Below, one piece after another: positions 54,975-64,000 of a stretch of DNA of 64,000 bases. The number at the start of each line of letters is the position of its first letter. Position 1 is the stretch's first letter. A model generated the notes under the pieces. It made no database searches. It was not told the origin of the DNA and saw only the letters and a list, made by a program, of their open reading frames with translations. The translations under genes were made by a program, and so were the position numbers. This DNA comes from an uncultured Eubacteriales bacterium (GTDB taxonomy: Bacteria; Bacillota; Clostridia; Peptostreptococcales; Anaerovoracaceae): positions 62,001 through 126,000 of the forward strand of contig CASDYG010000003.1 of NCBI GenBank assembly GCA_949285555.1, written 5' to 3'.

Positions 54975-56444
54975 ATGACATTAAATGAGCAAATAGTGGT
55001 TTCTGATTCAATAGGTATGGAAAGAGGTAAAAAGCTTGAGTTTTATGGCGGTCCATGGATATCGTTTGTGCCTTTTATCGTGTTTCTGACTCTTATACTA
55101 ACCTTTACATTTTTTTGGAAATCAATATCAGATGGTGCGCTTTGGGTACCGGCTTTTATGGCAATTTTGATTACCTTCTTCTTTGCAAAAGACAAGAAGA
55201 AATATGCCTTTGCCATTGTCGACGGTATTGCCAGCAGAGAGGCAATTATGCCAGTTATATGCTGGTTCTTTGCAGGAGTATTTTCCAGAATATTAAGGGA
55301 GTCAGGTCTGGCAGATGGAGTAGCAGGCTTTGCCTCTAGTCTAGGGGTAGGTGGTACTCTCTTCACAATCATTACCTTTGTGGCATCTGCAATTTTTGCA
55401 ACTGCTTCAGGCACGGGATTTGGAACAATAGCGGCAGGTATGGGAGTTCTTTATCCTGCTGGGGTTTCGCTAGGAGTACACCCGGGATTATTGGCAGGCG
55501 TTATTATTTCTGGTGCAGCATTTGGCGATAATTTAGCACCTGTATCTGATACGACAATTTGTTCAGCTACATCTCAAGGAGTTGATGTGCCTGGAGTAGT
55601 CAGATCAAGATTCAAGTATGCTATATCTTCAGCTGCTATTGTAATTATTGCTATAGTTATTTTTGGTATTATACATCCAACAACAGCCGGACACTTAGGT
55701 GGGGAAATGAAATATGATCCGAACACTCTTATCATGTTTATTCCTGTAGCAATTACTGTTTATATAGCTATCAAAACCGGTGATATTGTAATTGCTGCTT
55801 CAGTAGGTATCGTTTTAAGCGGTATTACCGGTGTGTGCTTTGGACTTTTTGATTTAGTGCAAATTGATCCTCCGAAGGATGCTATCCCTGCACTTGTGTC
55901 TGTACATGGAGAAGGACTGGATAGAACAGTAGATGGTGTAATATATAGAGGTATTGCATCAATGCTGCAAGTATCTATATTGGCAATGCTACTTTTTGGC
56001 TCGATTTCCATAATGAGACAAGGTGGTGGAGATTTAAAGCTTCTACAAGCTCTAAATAAAGTGGCGCGAAGTGAATTTTCAGCCGAGCTTACTATAAGTC
56101 TTATGGTAATAGTATTATCTGCACTTATGGGACTTAATGCTCCAGCTATCTTGGCGGTAGGAGCATCATTTGCTAAGCCAATGGGAATAAAACATGGAAT
56201 CAGCCCATACAGGGTAGCTAATTTAATGGACGCAACTTCAAATACATTGGTGTATTGCCTGCCATGGACTCCTGCCATGATATATACTCTAAGCTTTGCC
56301 AGTGATACGAAATTACCTCTTATTGCAGCGCAGGTGACTCCTTTTGTATTTTATTCATTTGCAATGCTTTTCGTAATGTTTATCACTATGATCTTTGGAA
56401 TAGGAAGGAATGATTTCCTTGACACTAAAGATAAAGGAAAATAA
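54975..56444 (+). CDS. nhaC: NhaC-family Na+/H+ antiporter
   Basis: This 489-residue membrane protein has about twelve hydrophobic segments. The family motif AFGDNLAPVSDTTICSATSQ lies near residue 180, and NLMDATSNTLVYCLPW is a second conserved site in the C-terminal half. It exchanges Na+ for H+, or organic anions or amines in some relatives. The ATG has AGGAGG. It is a single gene, possibly with an RNA element after it. It is the complete version of the gene cut at position 1. Confidence 0.9.
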   Translation: MTLNEQIVVSDSIGMERGKKLEFYGGPWISFVPFIVFLTLILTFTFFWKSISDGALWVPAFMAILITFFFAKDKKKYAFAIVDGIASREAIMPVICWFFAGVFSRILRESGLADGVAGFASSLGVGGTLFTIITFVASAIFATASGTGFGTIAAGMGVLYPAGVSLGVHPGLLAGVIISGAAFGDNLAPVSDTTICSATSQGVDVPGVVRSRFKYAISSAAIVIIAIVIFGIIHPTTAGHLGGEMKYDPNTLIMFIPVAITVYIAIKTGDIVIAASVGIVLSGITGVCFGLFDLVQIDPPKDAIPALVSVHGEGLDRTVDGVIYRGIASMLQVSILAMLLFGSISIMRQGGGDLKLLQALNKVARSEFSAELTISLMVIVLSALMGLNAPAILAVGASFAKPMGIKHGISPYRVANLMDATSNTLVYCLPWTPAMIYTLSFASDTKLPLIAAQVTPFVFYSFAMLFVMFITMIFGIGRNDFLDTKDKGK

Positions 56445-56455
56445 ACTTTAAAATT

Positions 56456-56603
56456 AAAAAGCGCGTTAGAAAAGTAGCGTGGTGGTACAAAGCAGCGTTT
56501 CATCAAGCTTTATTGTAACACCTATGGCAATGCTAAATGCCTGACTAAAAAGTCAAGTGAACCACATGGCATTGTATTCTATCTTCTCTCACACGCTTTT
56601 TTA
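56456..56603 (+). ncRNA. Structured RNA/terminator region between nhaC and rodA
   Basis: AAAAAGCG (56456-56463) pairs with CGCTTTTT (56595-56602), closing 130 nt that include TGACTAAAAAGTCA and TGGCAATGC / GCATTG segments and TAGCGTGGTGGTAC. T runs at the end make it a terminator; the size suggests a structured RNA. No class recognised. Confidence 0.45.
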
Positions 56604-56630
56604 TTGAATATATCAAACTATTTATGTGTT

Positions 56631-57734
56631 CTAAAATTTAATCCCTTTATTGTGCACACCTACATTTAGTATGATTCCAATGGCAATCATGGAGCTAAGT
56701 ACAGATGAGCCACCATAGCTTAAAAATGGAAGAGTGATACCTGTTACTGGCATGATTCCCATGTTCATAGCGATATTTTCAAAAATTTGGAACAGGAACA
56801 TTCCAATGAATCCTGCTACAATTAGACCTCCGTAAATATCCTGACTGAATCTTAAAATTCGTGTGCAACGGAACAGCAACATCATAAAAATTGCCAAAAG
56901 AACAATACCACCTAAGAAGCCAAGCTCCTCGATAGTGACAGAAAATATGAAATCGGAGGTTTGTACTGGTATAAAATCCAGCTCTTTTTGGGTACCGTTA
57001 AAAAGACCCTTGCCCCAAAAACCGCCGGATCCTATGGCAACCTTACCTTGCCAAACCTGATAATTGCCAGCTAAATCTAGATTTTCTGGATGAAGAAATG
57101 CTTCTATCCTTTCTTTTTGATAGGGTGCCATAAAAACATAGGCAAGGGGAATAGAAAGAAAAAACAGAGCAAAGAATTTTCCTAACGCCTTAAGATCTAC
57201 TCCAACATAGAAAATCATGGATAGCCAAATAGAACAAAATACCAGGGCACTACCCAAATCTTCTTTCAATACAATAACTATAATTGGGCCAGCCATTATG
57301 ATAGCCTTTAGAAGTCCTTTGAAATTATACAGATCATGTCTGTGTTCTTCAAAATAGGAGGCCATGATAAAAACAAATAATATCTTTACAAGTTCGGAAG
57401 GCTGAATGGTAGTGATACCAAGGTTTATCCAGGCTCTTGAACCGAACTGTTCTACTCCCAGAAAAGGAATATAGACGGTAAACAAGAAAATAATGCTGAC
57501 AATATATAGGATTCTCCTCTGCTCTTTTAATGCAGAGTAGTGGAACATATTGATTATAACTACTGCAAGAAAGCCTATTACATATGCCCCACTTTGCACT
57601 ATAGTATCTCTGGCAAAAAAACCGGTTGAAATATGTGTGCTTCCAATCATAGTAATACTGAAAATAGCCAGTAGCAGTACTAATCCCAAAAGTAGATAGT
57701 CAGCATTTTTTTTGAATATGTTAAGATTGCTCAA
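56631..57734 (-). CDS. rodA: RodA/FtsW-family peptidoglycan glycosyltransferase
   Basis: This 367-residue membrane protein has ten hydrophobic helices. Family hallmarks are LNLGITTIQPSELVKILFVF, KEDLGSALVF, GSGGFWGKGLFNGTQ and the C-terminal PFLSYGGSSVLSSM. It is a SEDS glycan polymerase; RodA (side wall) fits better than FtsW since it stands alone, but this is uncertain. GGAGGCTTATTTT precedes its start on the minus strand. It faces away from rny. Confidence 0.9.
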   Translation of the reverse strand: MSNLNIFKKNADYLLLGLVLLLAIFSITMIGSTHISTGFFARDTIVQSGAYVIGFLAVVIINMFHYSALKEQRRILYIVSIIFLFTVYIPFLGVEQFGSRAWINLGITTIQPSELVKILFVFIMASYFEEHRHDLYNFKGLLKAIIMAGPIIVIVLKEDLGSALVFCSIWLSMIFYVGVDLKALGKFFALFFLSIPLAYVFMAPYQKERIEAFLHPENLDLAGNYQVWQGKVAIGSGGFWGKGLFNGTQKELDFIPVQTSDFIFSVTIEELGFLGGIVLLAIFMMLLFRCTRILRFSQDIYGGLIVAGFIGMFLFQIFENIAMNMGIMPVTGITLPFLSYGGSSVLSSMIAIGIILNVGVHNKGIKF

Positions 57735-57894
57735 AATAAGCCTCCGTAATATTGTCGTAAAAGGTTAGCCACAAGCCAATTTAAAGGCTTCATACCTTGA
57801 CTTGAAGCTGTTCCAATATTATAATATGAAATGTATGCTTTAATCAAGAAATTTGAATTATAATATAAATTTATGATAGAAAGGAGGTGCTACA

Positions 57895-59439
57895 ATGTCT
57901 CCTTACTTATTGTCCATAATTGTTGCATTAGTAGGCTTGGTTTTAGGCTTGCTAGTAGGATATATATATAGAAAAAATGTAAGTGAAAAGACAATTGGTA
58001 GTGCAGAGCAGAAGGCCAAGAATCTCATCTTGGATGCTGAGAATAGATCTGAAGCTCTTAGAAAGGAAATGCTTCAAGATGCTAAAGATGAAGCAAATAG
58101 ACTTAGAAAGAATCTAGACAGAGAAATTAAGGATAGGCGAAGTGAAATGCAAAGGTCTGAAAAAAGGCTGATGCAAAAGGAAGAAGCTATTGACCGTAAG
58201 CTGGAGGGAATGGAGCAAAAGGAACGAGAAATCTCCAGCAAAATGGAAGCTGTCGAGGAAAAAAATAAGGAAGTTGATGCTTTCTTGGAAAAGCAGATAG
58301 CAGCACTGGAACAAATTTCTGAGCTCACAAAAGATGAGGCAAAGGACATTCTACTAAAGGAAATAGAAAAGGATGTTAGAGTAGATGCCGCTAAGATGAT
58401 TAAAGAAATTGAAACTGAAGCCAAGGAAACTGGTGAAAAGAAGGCTCGAGAAATCATTACAACTGCTATTCAAAGATGTGCTGCTGATCATGTAGCAGAA
58501 AGTACCGTTTCAGTAGTTAATCTGCCTAGTGATGACATGAAGGGCAGGATTATCGGTAGAGAAGGTAGAAATATAAGGGTTCTTGAGACTTTAACGGGAG
58601 TAGATCTCATCATTGATGATACACCAGAAGCTGTTATCTTATCCGGTTTTGATCCGGTAAGAAGAGAAATAGCAAGAATTGCCCTGGAAAAGCTAATAAT
58701 GGATGGAAGGATACATCCAACCAGAATAGAGGAGATGGTGGAAAAAGCTAAGAAAGAGGTAGCCCAAATCATCAAGGAGGAGGGTGAAAAGGCTACGTTT
58801 GAGGTAGGAATCCATAACCTGCATGTAGAGCTTGTAAAGATTTTGGGAAGACTAAAATACAGAACCTCATATGGACAGAATGTTCTTAAGCATTCTATAG
58901 AAGTATCTCATCTAGCTGGACTTATGGCTGGTATGCTGGATTTGGATGTAAAGCTTGCAAAAAGAGCGGGGCTTTTACACGATATTGGAAAAGCACTGGA
59001 TCATGAGTATGAGGGAACGCATGTTGAAATCGGTATTGATCTATTAAAACGATTCAAGGAGCATCCGCTAGTTATAAATGCAGTTGCCGCTCATCATGGA
59101 GATTATGAGCCGCAGAGTATGGAAGCAATTTTAGTGGCTGCTGCCGATGCGCTTTCTGCTGCCCGGCCGGGTGCTAGAAGAGAGACGCTGGAAGTATATA
59201 TCAAACGTCTTGAGAAGCTTGAGAATATTGCCAATACTACTGATGGTGTTGAAAAGGCCTATGCAATTCAGGCTGGTAGAGAGATTAGAATTATCGCCAA
59301 GCCAGAGGCTGTCCGTGATGAGGAGATGCCACTCTTAGCCCGTGAAATCGCAAAGAAGATTGAGGGGGATCTGGATTATCCAGGACAGATAAAGGTAAAT
59401 GTAGTACGAGAAACGCGAGCTATTGATTTTGCAAGATAA
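57895..59439 (+). CDS. rny: Ribonuclease Y
   Basis: 514 residues: one N-terminal helix ([20 protein letters not shown]), a long coiled coil (about 30-190), a KH domain ([19 protein letters not shown]) and an HD domain ([12 protein letters not shown]). It starts mRNA decay at the membrane. AAGGAGGTGCTACA precedes the ATG. RicT at 10828 is a known partner in Bacillus. Intact. Confidence 0.98.
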   Translation: MSPYLLSIIVALVGLVLGLLVGYIYRKNVSEKTIGSAEQKAKNLILDAENRSEALRKEMLQDAKDEANRLRKNLDREIKDRRSEMQRSEKRLMQKEEAIDRKLEGMEQKEREISSKMEAVEEKNKEVDAFLEKQIAALEQISELTKDEAKDILLKEIEKDVRVDAAKMIKEIETEAKETGEKKAREIITTAIQRCAADHVAESTVSVVNLPSDDMKGRIIGREGRNIRVLETLTGVDLIIDDTPEAVILSGFDPVRREIARIALEKLIMDGRIHPTRIEEMVEKAKKEVAQIIKEEGEKATFEVGIHNLHVELVKILGRLKYRTSYGQNVLKHSIEVSHLAGLMAGMLDLDVKLAKRAGLLHDIGKALDHEYEGTHVEIGIDLLKRFKEHPLVINAVAAHHGDYEPQSMEAILVAAADALSAARPGARRETLEVYIKRLEKLENIANTTDGVEKAYAIQAGREIRIIAKPEAVRDEEMPLLAREIAKKIEGDLDYPGQIKVNVVRETRAIDFAR

Positions 59440-59484
59440 TTTGAGAGGGGCTTTGCTCCTCTTAATTTTTTAGGAGGATTTGCT

Positions 59485-60633
59485 TTGACAAGCATATATT
59501 TGGATAATAGTGCCACCACAAGAGCAGGTGATACAGTTATTGAGAAAATGGCTGAAGCAATGAGGATATGCTATGGGAACCCTTCATCCCTTCATAATAT
59601 GGGGTTAGAAGCTTATAATATGATTAAGGCTTCTCGAACTGTACTTGCTGACTATATGAATGTTAGAGAACAAGATGTTGTTTTTACATCTGGTGGAACT
59701 GAAAGTATTAACTCTGCAATTTTTTCGCTGCTTAAGCATAAGAAACTTCACGGAGGTAAGATTATTTCCACAAAGGTGGAACATCCAGCTACTTTAGAAG
59801 CACTGAAATATATGGAAACACAGGGCTTTGAAGTAGTTAAGTTATCGGTGGATGAGAGATGTCAAATAAGTCTTGATGAACTAAGGAACCATATAGACGA
59901 CAAAACTGTAATGATTTCCATCATGGCAGTAAATAATGAAGTAGGTGCAATCATGCCTATAGAGGAAATAGCTAAGCTTAAAAAAGGGGCGATTCTTCAT
60001 TGTGATGCGGTTCAGGGATTTTGTAAAGTAGATAAGTCATTATATAAAAGTGCTGATATAGTCAGCATCAGTGGGCATAAGCTACATGGCCCTAAAGGGA
60101 TAGGTGCCTTATATTTCAATAGTAAATCAGGATATGACTTTTTTAGACCGCTCATTGTCGGGGGTGGTCAGGAAATGAACTATAGATCCGGTACCGAAAA
60201 TACACCTGCCGTTATAGGCATCGGAGAGGCGGTAAGGGAATATGCAAAAAATGAAAGTGCTATAAGACATGATGTAATCACCTATAAGAATAGACTTTTA
60301 GAAGCAATAGCAAGTGAAATAAAAGACATTAGGGTGAACAGCACGGAGGATGCAAGTCCCTATATTCTAAATGTGTCTTTCTATGGAGTTAGGGGAGAAG
60401 TGCTGCTGCATAGCTTGGAAACAGAGGGTATATATGTTTCTACAGGTTCTGCCTGCTCATCGAAAAAGAAAGGAAGTCATGTGCTTCGTGCTATGGGCAT
60501 AGGTGATAAATGGGTGGAGGGAGCCATTCGTTTCAGCATATCCAGATTAAACAAGATTGATGAGGTCGAAAGAGTTGTAGATGTACTTAAAGACAAGGTC
60601 GAATTTATAAGAAAAATGGGGAGCTTTCGTTAA
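59485..60633 (+). CDS. Cysteine desulfurase (NifS/IscS-like)
   Basis: 382 residues, PLP-dependent: IYLDNSATTRAG at the start, the PLP-lysine in SISGHKLHGPKG, and the active cysteine in VSTGSACSSKKKG. It supplies sulfur; the adjacent thiI, sharing one base, points to tRNA 4-thiouridine synthesis. The start is TTG with AGGAGG. A weak hairpin (GAGAGGGG / CTCCTCTT) lies just before it. Confidence 0.95.
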   Translation: MTSIYLDNSATTRAGDTVIEKMAEAMRICYGNPSSLHNMGLEAYNMIKASRTVLADYMNVREQDVVFTSGGTESINSAIFSLLKHKKLHGGKIISTKVEHPATLEALKYMETQGFEVVKLSVDERCQISLDELRNHIDDKTVMISIMAVNNEVGAIMPIEEIAKLKKGAILHCDAVQGFCKVDKSLYKSADIVSISGHKLHGPKGIGALYFNSKSGYDFFRPLIVGGGQEMNYRSGTENTPAVIGIGEAVREYAKNESAIRHDVITYKNRLLEAIASEIKDIRVNSTEDASPYILNVSFYGVRGEVLLHSLETEGIYVSTGSACSSKKKGSHVLRAMGIGDKWVEGAIRFSISRLNKIDEVERVVDVLKDKVEFIRKMGSFR

Positions 60634-61826
60634 TGAATACATATATTATAAGATGCGGAGAAGTAGCTCTAAAAGGGATGAACAAACCTTATTTTGAAAA
60701 GATGCTGCAAGATAAAATCAGGGCAAGATTAAAGAGGCTAAGTTTAAATGATATTAAACTTCAAAGAAGGGAAGGCCTGATTTTTCTATATGATTATGCC
60801 AACCATGATGAAGAACAAATTATATCTGCTGTAAGTAAGGTGTTCGGAGTATCCTCCATAAGTAAAGCCATAGAAGTTGCGTCAGAGCTGGAGGAAATAA
60901 AATCAGCAGCGGTGACTTATATGAAGGGACTTATTGAAAAAAGGGGAGCATTTACATTCAAGGCTGAAGCAAAACGTGCCGATAAGACATTCCCCATTAA
61001 ATCTCCCGAACTGTCACGCATGGTGGGTGCAGCAGTTTTGAAAGGCTGCAAGGTATTGAGTGTGGATGTGCATGAACCACAGGTTAGACTTTTTATCAAT
61101 GTCAGAAAAGATAAAACCTACATTTACGAAGATAAAATTTCAGCGATAGGGGGGCTTCCACTTGGCACAAACGGTAAGGGTATGGTTCTTTTATCAGGAG
61201 GTATTGATAGCCCTGTAGCCGCCTTTATGATGGCAAGGCGTGGTATGCTGATAGACGCAGTACACTTCCATTCTTATCCTTACACAAGTCCTAGAGCACA
61301 GCAGAAGGTGGAGGAACTGGCAGAACTGGTTTCAGATTATTGCGGAAAAATCAATATGTATATTATAAATTTGCTACCTATTCAGGAGGCGATAGTTAAA
61401 AACTGCCCAGCAGAAGAAACCACAATCTTAGTGAGACGGTTTATGATGAGGATCGCTCAGAAGGTGGCGGAGGCAAATGATGCTTTAATGCTCATAACCG
61501 GAGAAAACCTCGGACAGGTTGCCAGCCAGACGGCACAGGCTATAGTAGCAAGTGACAGTGTTGTATCTATGCCTGTAATGAGACCTTTAATTTCAATGGA
61601 TAAAGTAGAGATAATGGAAATAGCTAAGGATATAGGCACATATGATAAATCTATAGAACCATATGAGGACTGTTGTACGGTATTTTTGCCAAAGCATCCT
61701 GTGACGAAGCCAAAACTCGAAAATCTCGAAAAATCCGAAAGCCGACTTGATGTAGAAGCATTGATAAAGCAAGCTTTAGAGTCATGTGAAGTGAAAACGA
61801 TTCACCCTAAAAGCGTCGTGATGTGA
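60633..61826 (+). CDS. thiI: tRNA 4-thiouridine synthase ThiI
   Basis: 397 residues: an N-terminal ferredoxin-like/THUMP part, then a PP-loop VLLSGGIDSPVAAFMMARRG (about residues 182-201) and LITGENLGQVASQTAQA. The C-terminal rhodanese domain of E. coli ThiI is absent, as in most Firmicutes; the neighbouring desulfurase hands over sulfur directly. The ATG overlaps the stop of that gene (TAATG). Confidence 0.96.
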   Translation: MNTYIIRCGEVALKGMNKPYFEKMLQDKIRARLKRLSLNDIKLQRREGLIFLYDYANHDEEQIISAVSKVFGVSSISKAIEVASELEEIKSAAVTYMKGLIEKRGAFTFKAEAKRADKTFPIKSPELSRMVGAAVLKGCKVLSVDVHEPQVRLFINVRKDKTYIYEDKISAIGGLPLGTNGKGMVLLSGGIDSPVAAFMMARRGMLIDAVHFHSYPYTSPRAQQKVEELAELVSDYCGKINMYIINLLPIQEAIVKNCPAEETTILVRRFMMRIAQKVAEANDALMLITGENLGQVASQTAQAIVASDSVVSMPVMRPLISMDKVEIMEIAKDIGTYDKSIEPYEDCCTVFLPKHPVTKPKLENLEKSESRLDVEALIKQALESCEVKTIHPKSVVM

Positions 61827-61865
61827 TTTTTCTTCAATTTATTTTGAAAGTATCACATAAATTCT

Positions 61866-61894
61866 TTGCCAAAATATCAGATACATGATACAAT
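61866..61894 (+). promoter_or_regulatory. sigma-A promoter for bcd-etfBA
   Basis: TTGCCA (61866-61871) and TACAAT (61889-61894), 17-bp spacer, 95 bp before the bcd start. Confidence 0.7.
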
Positions 61895-61989
61895 GATGAT
61901 GTATGTTGTTATTTTATTGACAAATAGCGATAATTGCGGTTGACTAGTGAAAAATGAGAGTCTATACCGTTGAATTAAGGAGGCATGAA

Positions 61990-63132
61990 ATGAACTTTTC
62001 ACCGACGAAGGAACAGGAATTCGTAAGAAAAACAGTTAGAGCATTTGCCACTAATGAAGTAGAGCCTATTGCAGCAGAAATCGATCAGGAACACCGCTTC
62101 CCTGAGGAAACAGTGAAGAAGCTTGCTCGATATGGAATGATGGGTATTCCATTTCCTACAGAGGTAGGAGGAGCTGGTGGAAACAATATCGCTTATGCAA
62201 TTACAGTTGAAGAATTAGCAAGAGTATGTGCTTCTACAGCTGTTATTGTATCTGCACACACTTCACTTTGTTGCTGGCCTATTTATCATTGGGGCAGCCC
62301 TGCACAGAAGGAAAAGTATCTACCTAAGCTATTATCAGGAGAGCATCTTGGAGCTTTTGGACTTACTGAACCTAATGCGGGTACAGATGCGGCAGGACAG
62401 CAGACTAGAGCTGAGCTTGTAGGAGATAAGTGGGTGCTTAATGGAGCTAAGGTATTTATCACAAATGGTGGATATGCAGATATATTTGTAATTATGGCCA
62501 TGACAGATAAGTCCAAAGGAAACCACGGTATTTCTGCATTTATAGTAGAGAAGGGTGATCCAGGCTTCTCCATTGGTAAGACTGAAGACAAGATGGGTAT
62601 TTGTGCATCTTCCACAACAGAGCTGATTTTCCAGAATTGTGAAATTCCTAAGGACAGACTGCTTGGTGGTATAGGCAAAGGCTTTAAGGTAGCTATGTCA
62701 ACACTTGACGGTGGTCGTATCGGTATCGCTTCACAGGCGCTTGGTATAGCTCAGGGTGCACTAGATGTAACCATAGATTATATGAAGGCAAGGAAACAGT
62801 TTGGTAAGAAGCTGTCACAGATGCAGGCACTTCAGTTTGAGGTAGCAGATATGGCTACAAGAATTGAAGCTGCAAGACTTCTAATCTATAAAGCTGCTGA
62901 CATGAAGGACAAGGGACTTCCTTATGGAAAGTATTCTGCAATGGCTAAGCTATTTGCCGCTGAGACTGCTATGCATGTAACAACTAAGTGTGTACAGCTA
63001 CATGGTGGATATGGATATACTAAGGATTACCCTGTTGAAAGAATGATGAGAGATGCTAAGATCACTGAAATATACGAAGGAACATCTGAGGTTCAGAAGA
63101 TTGTTATTGCAGCATCTGTAATAGGTAAGTAA
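61990..63132 (+). CDS. bcd: Acyl-CoA dehydrogenase (probable butyryl-CoA dehydrogenase)
   Basis: 380 residues with the acyl-CoA dehydrogenase fold: FGLTEPNAGTDAAGQQT (FAD/substrate loop), KVFITNGGYADIFV, and near the end MMRDAKITEIYEGTSEVQKI with the catalytic Glu. I choose ATG 61990, 6 bp after AAGGAGG, not 61954. It is followed by etfB and etfA, giving the electron-bifurcating Bcd-EtfAB complex that reduces crotonyl-CoA while making reduced ferredoxin. Chain-length preference is inferred from context. Confidence 0.93.
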   Translation: MNFSPTKEQEFVRKTVRAFATNEVEPIAAEIDQEHRFPEETVKKLARYGMMGIPFPTEVGGAGGNNIAYAITVEELARVCASTAVIVSAHTSLCCWPIYHWGSPAQKEKYLPKLLSGEHLGAFGLTEPNAGTDAAGQQTRAELVGDKWVLNGAKVFITNGGYADIFVIMAMTDKSKGNHGISAFIVEKGDPGFSIGKTEDKMGICASSTTELIFQNCEIPKDRLLGGIGKGFKVAMSTLDGGRIGIASQALGIAQGALDVTIDYMKARKQFGKKLSQMQALQFEVADMATRIEAARLLIYKAADMKDKGLPYGKYSAMAKLFAAETAMHVTTKCVQLHGGYGYTKDYPVERMMRDAKITEIYEGTSEVQKIVIAASVIGK

Positions 63133-63150
63133 TGAGTAGGAGGAAATAAG

Positions 63151-63948
63151 ATGGCATTTAAAATTTTAGTTTGCGCTAAACAGGTTCCTGATACTAATGA
63201 GATAAAAATCAATCCTGAGACGGGTACTCTTATTAGAGATGGTGTCCCTAGCATTTTGAATAATGATGATGCAAATGCACTTGAGGAAGCACTCAAGATT
63301 AAGGATAAGTATGACGACGTGCATATCACAGTAGTTTCTATGGGTCCTCCACAGGCTCAGGACATGCTTTTTGAGTGTTTGGCTATGGGTGCAGATGATG
63401 CTGTTTTGCTAAGTGACAGAGCAGTTGGAGGTTCTGACACATGGGCTACATCTAACGCTATCACAGCAGCTATAAAGAAAATCGGAGACTTCGATCTTAT
63501 CTTTGCTGGTAGACAGGCTATAGATGGAGATACTGCACAGGTAGGACCACAGATTGCAGAAAAGTTGGGACTACCACAGGTTACATATGTTGAAGAGTTT
63601 GAAATCGCTGAAAACATGAAAGATATCACTGTAAAGAGACAGCTAGAGGATGGATATGAGATTATCAAGCTACAGACTCCATGTATGCTAACTGCTATTA
63701 AGGAATTAAATGAGCCAAGATATATGTCTATGAAGGGAATCTTTGATCCAAATAAGGACATTAAGGTATGGAGTGCTGCAGATGTTGAAGTTGATCTAAC
63801 TACGGTTGGTCTTAAAGCTTCTCCAACAAATGTATATCGTTCCTTCACACCAAAGCCAAAGGGCAAGGGTGTAATGGTAGAGGGGGATTCTGAAAACGAA
63901 ATCGCGAAGAATCTCATCGTTAGCTTGAAGAAGAAGCATATAATCTAA
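63151..63948 (+). CDS. etfB: Electron transfer flavoprotein beta subunit
   Basis: 265 residues: ILVCAKQVPDTNEIKINPET, NNDDANALEEAL, and FAGRQAIDGDTAQVGPQIAE are EtfB hallmarks. It binds FAD/AMP and, in bifurcating types, accepts NADH electrons. It is 18 bp after bcd with AGGAGGAAAT. Intact. Confidence 0.97.
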   Translation: MAFKILVCAKQVPDTNEIKINPETGTLIRDGVPSILNNDDANALEEALKIKDKYDDVHITVVSMGPPQAQDMLFECLAMGADDAVLLSDRAVGGSDTWATSNAITAAIKKIGDFDLIFAGRQAIDGDTAQVGPQIAEKLGLPQVTYVEEFEIAENMKDITVKRQLEDGYEIIKLQTPCMLTAIKELNEPRYMSMKGIFDPNKDIKVWSAADVEVDLTTVGLKASPTNVYRSFTPKPKGKGVMVEGDSENEIAKNLIVSLKKKHII

Positions 63949-63958
63949 GGAGGATGTG

Positions 63959-64000
63959 ATGTCAGCAATGAATTTTGACGATTATAAGAATATTTGGGTA
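63959..64000 (+). CDS. etfA: Electron transfer flavoprotein alpha subunit, start only
   Basis: ATG 63959 with AAGGAGG opens MSAMNFDDYKNIWV before the window ends. Position after etfB and the YKNIWV start fit EtfA. The frame continues beyond the window. Confidence 0.75.
   Translation, partial: MSAMNFDDYKNIWV

Noticed and set aside
56456..56603. T-box leader
   Set aside because: TGGTAC resembles part of a T-box sequence, but it lies at the wrong end, no specifier stem is seen, and no synthetase or amino acid gene follows.

Overview
The window looks like a chromosomal piece of a low-GC, anaerobic, Gram-positive member of the Clostridia. The evidence is AT-rich DNA with strong GGAGG ribosome sites, a SCIFF peptide with its radical-SAM maturase (a Clostridia hallmark), a butyryl-CoA dehydrogenase/EtfBA operon, NhaC antiporters, RNase Y, and a clostridial GluRS. 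A family such as Anaerovoracaceae is possible, but I cannot fix it from sequence alone.

Layout. 1-16228 is ordinary core genome: the end of an NhaC antiporter, scfA-scfB-rluB, aspartokinase, two small redox/flavin-type genes on the minus strand, a sugar-nucleotide transferase, a YjiH-type membrane protein, a replication/methylation operon (small membrane protein, tmk, holB, ricT, an SAM methyltransferase), guaB and guaA. From the guaA stop codon to about 41928 lies a 25.7 kb accessory block. It appears to be several mobile elements stacked at the 3' end of guaA. Left-end sequence recurs at 16213, 25043 and (partial) 27877; right-end sequence recurs at 24938, 36007 and 41826. The guaA-like core (GAGTTGGA) is found at the left boundary, one internal junction and the right boundary. 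The elements carry only fragments of relaxase and serine recombinase, so they look like cis-mobilisable remnants kept for their cargo.

The cargo is mostly defence. Element 1 (16.2-25.0 kb) has one tight operon: a small XRE controller, a HaeIII-type cytosine-5 methyltransferase, a HaeIII-family endonuclease, a second (SPPY) DNA methyltransferase, an 803-residue protein with an N-terminal MORC/HSP90-type ATPase and a C-terminal histidine-kinase module, and a 582-residue protein with a divergent receiver domain plus an unknown C-terminal region. The last two look like a two-component relay built into a restriction-modification operon, and they are the best candidate for an undescribed system. 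Element 2 (25.0-36.1 kb) has a DAPAL gene fragment, a dead IS30 copy, HicAB, and a type IIS-like system: a double-domain adenine methyltransferase, an AlwI-family nuclease and an RloC/PrrC-like ATPase that is probably a tRNA anticodon nuclease. Element 3 (36.1-41.9 kb) is decayed: relaxase and recombinase remnants, a frameshifted cupin gene, a DUF438/hemerythrin/PAS protein and a broken KilA-N gene.

41.9-47.5 kb remains accessory: an XRE regulator with palindromic operators and a stop-interrupted membrane partner, a 2.6 kb mini-element with an ABC exporter and integrase/relaxase scraps between imperfect direct repeats, and a small sortase-anchored surface protein with perfect 30-bp repeats. 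gltX (minus strand) follows. 49.4-52.6 kb is a scrambled prophage remnant with a recombinase tail, an AraC/GyrI regulator whose start codon reads ATA, a MuF-type polymorphic toxin with a predicted papain-like domain, a candidate immunity gene, and a truncated terminase.

52.7-64.0 kb returns to core genome: rpsB-tsf with a leader RNA, nhaC, rodA (minus strand), rny, a cysteine desulfurase-thiI pair, and bcd-etfB-etfA running off the end. All calls are by reading the sequence; no database search was run.
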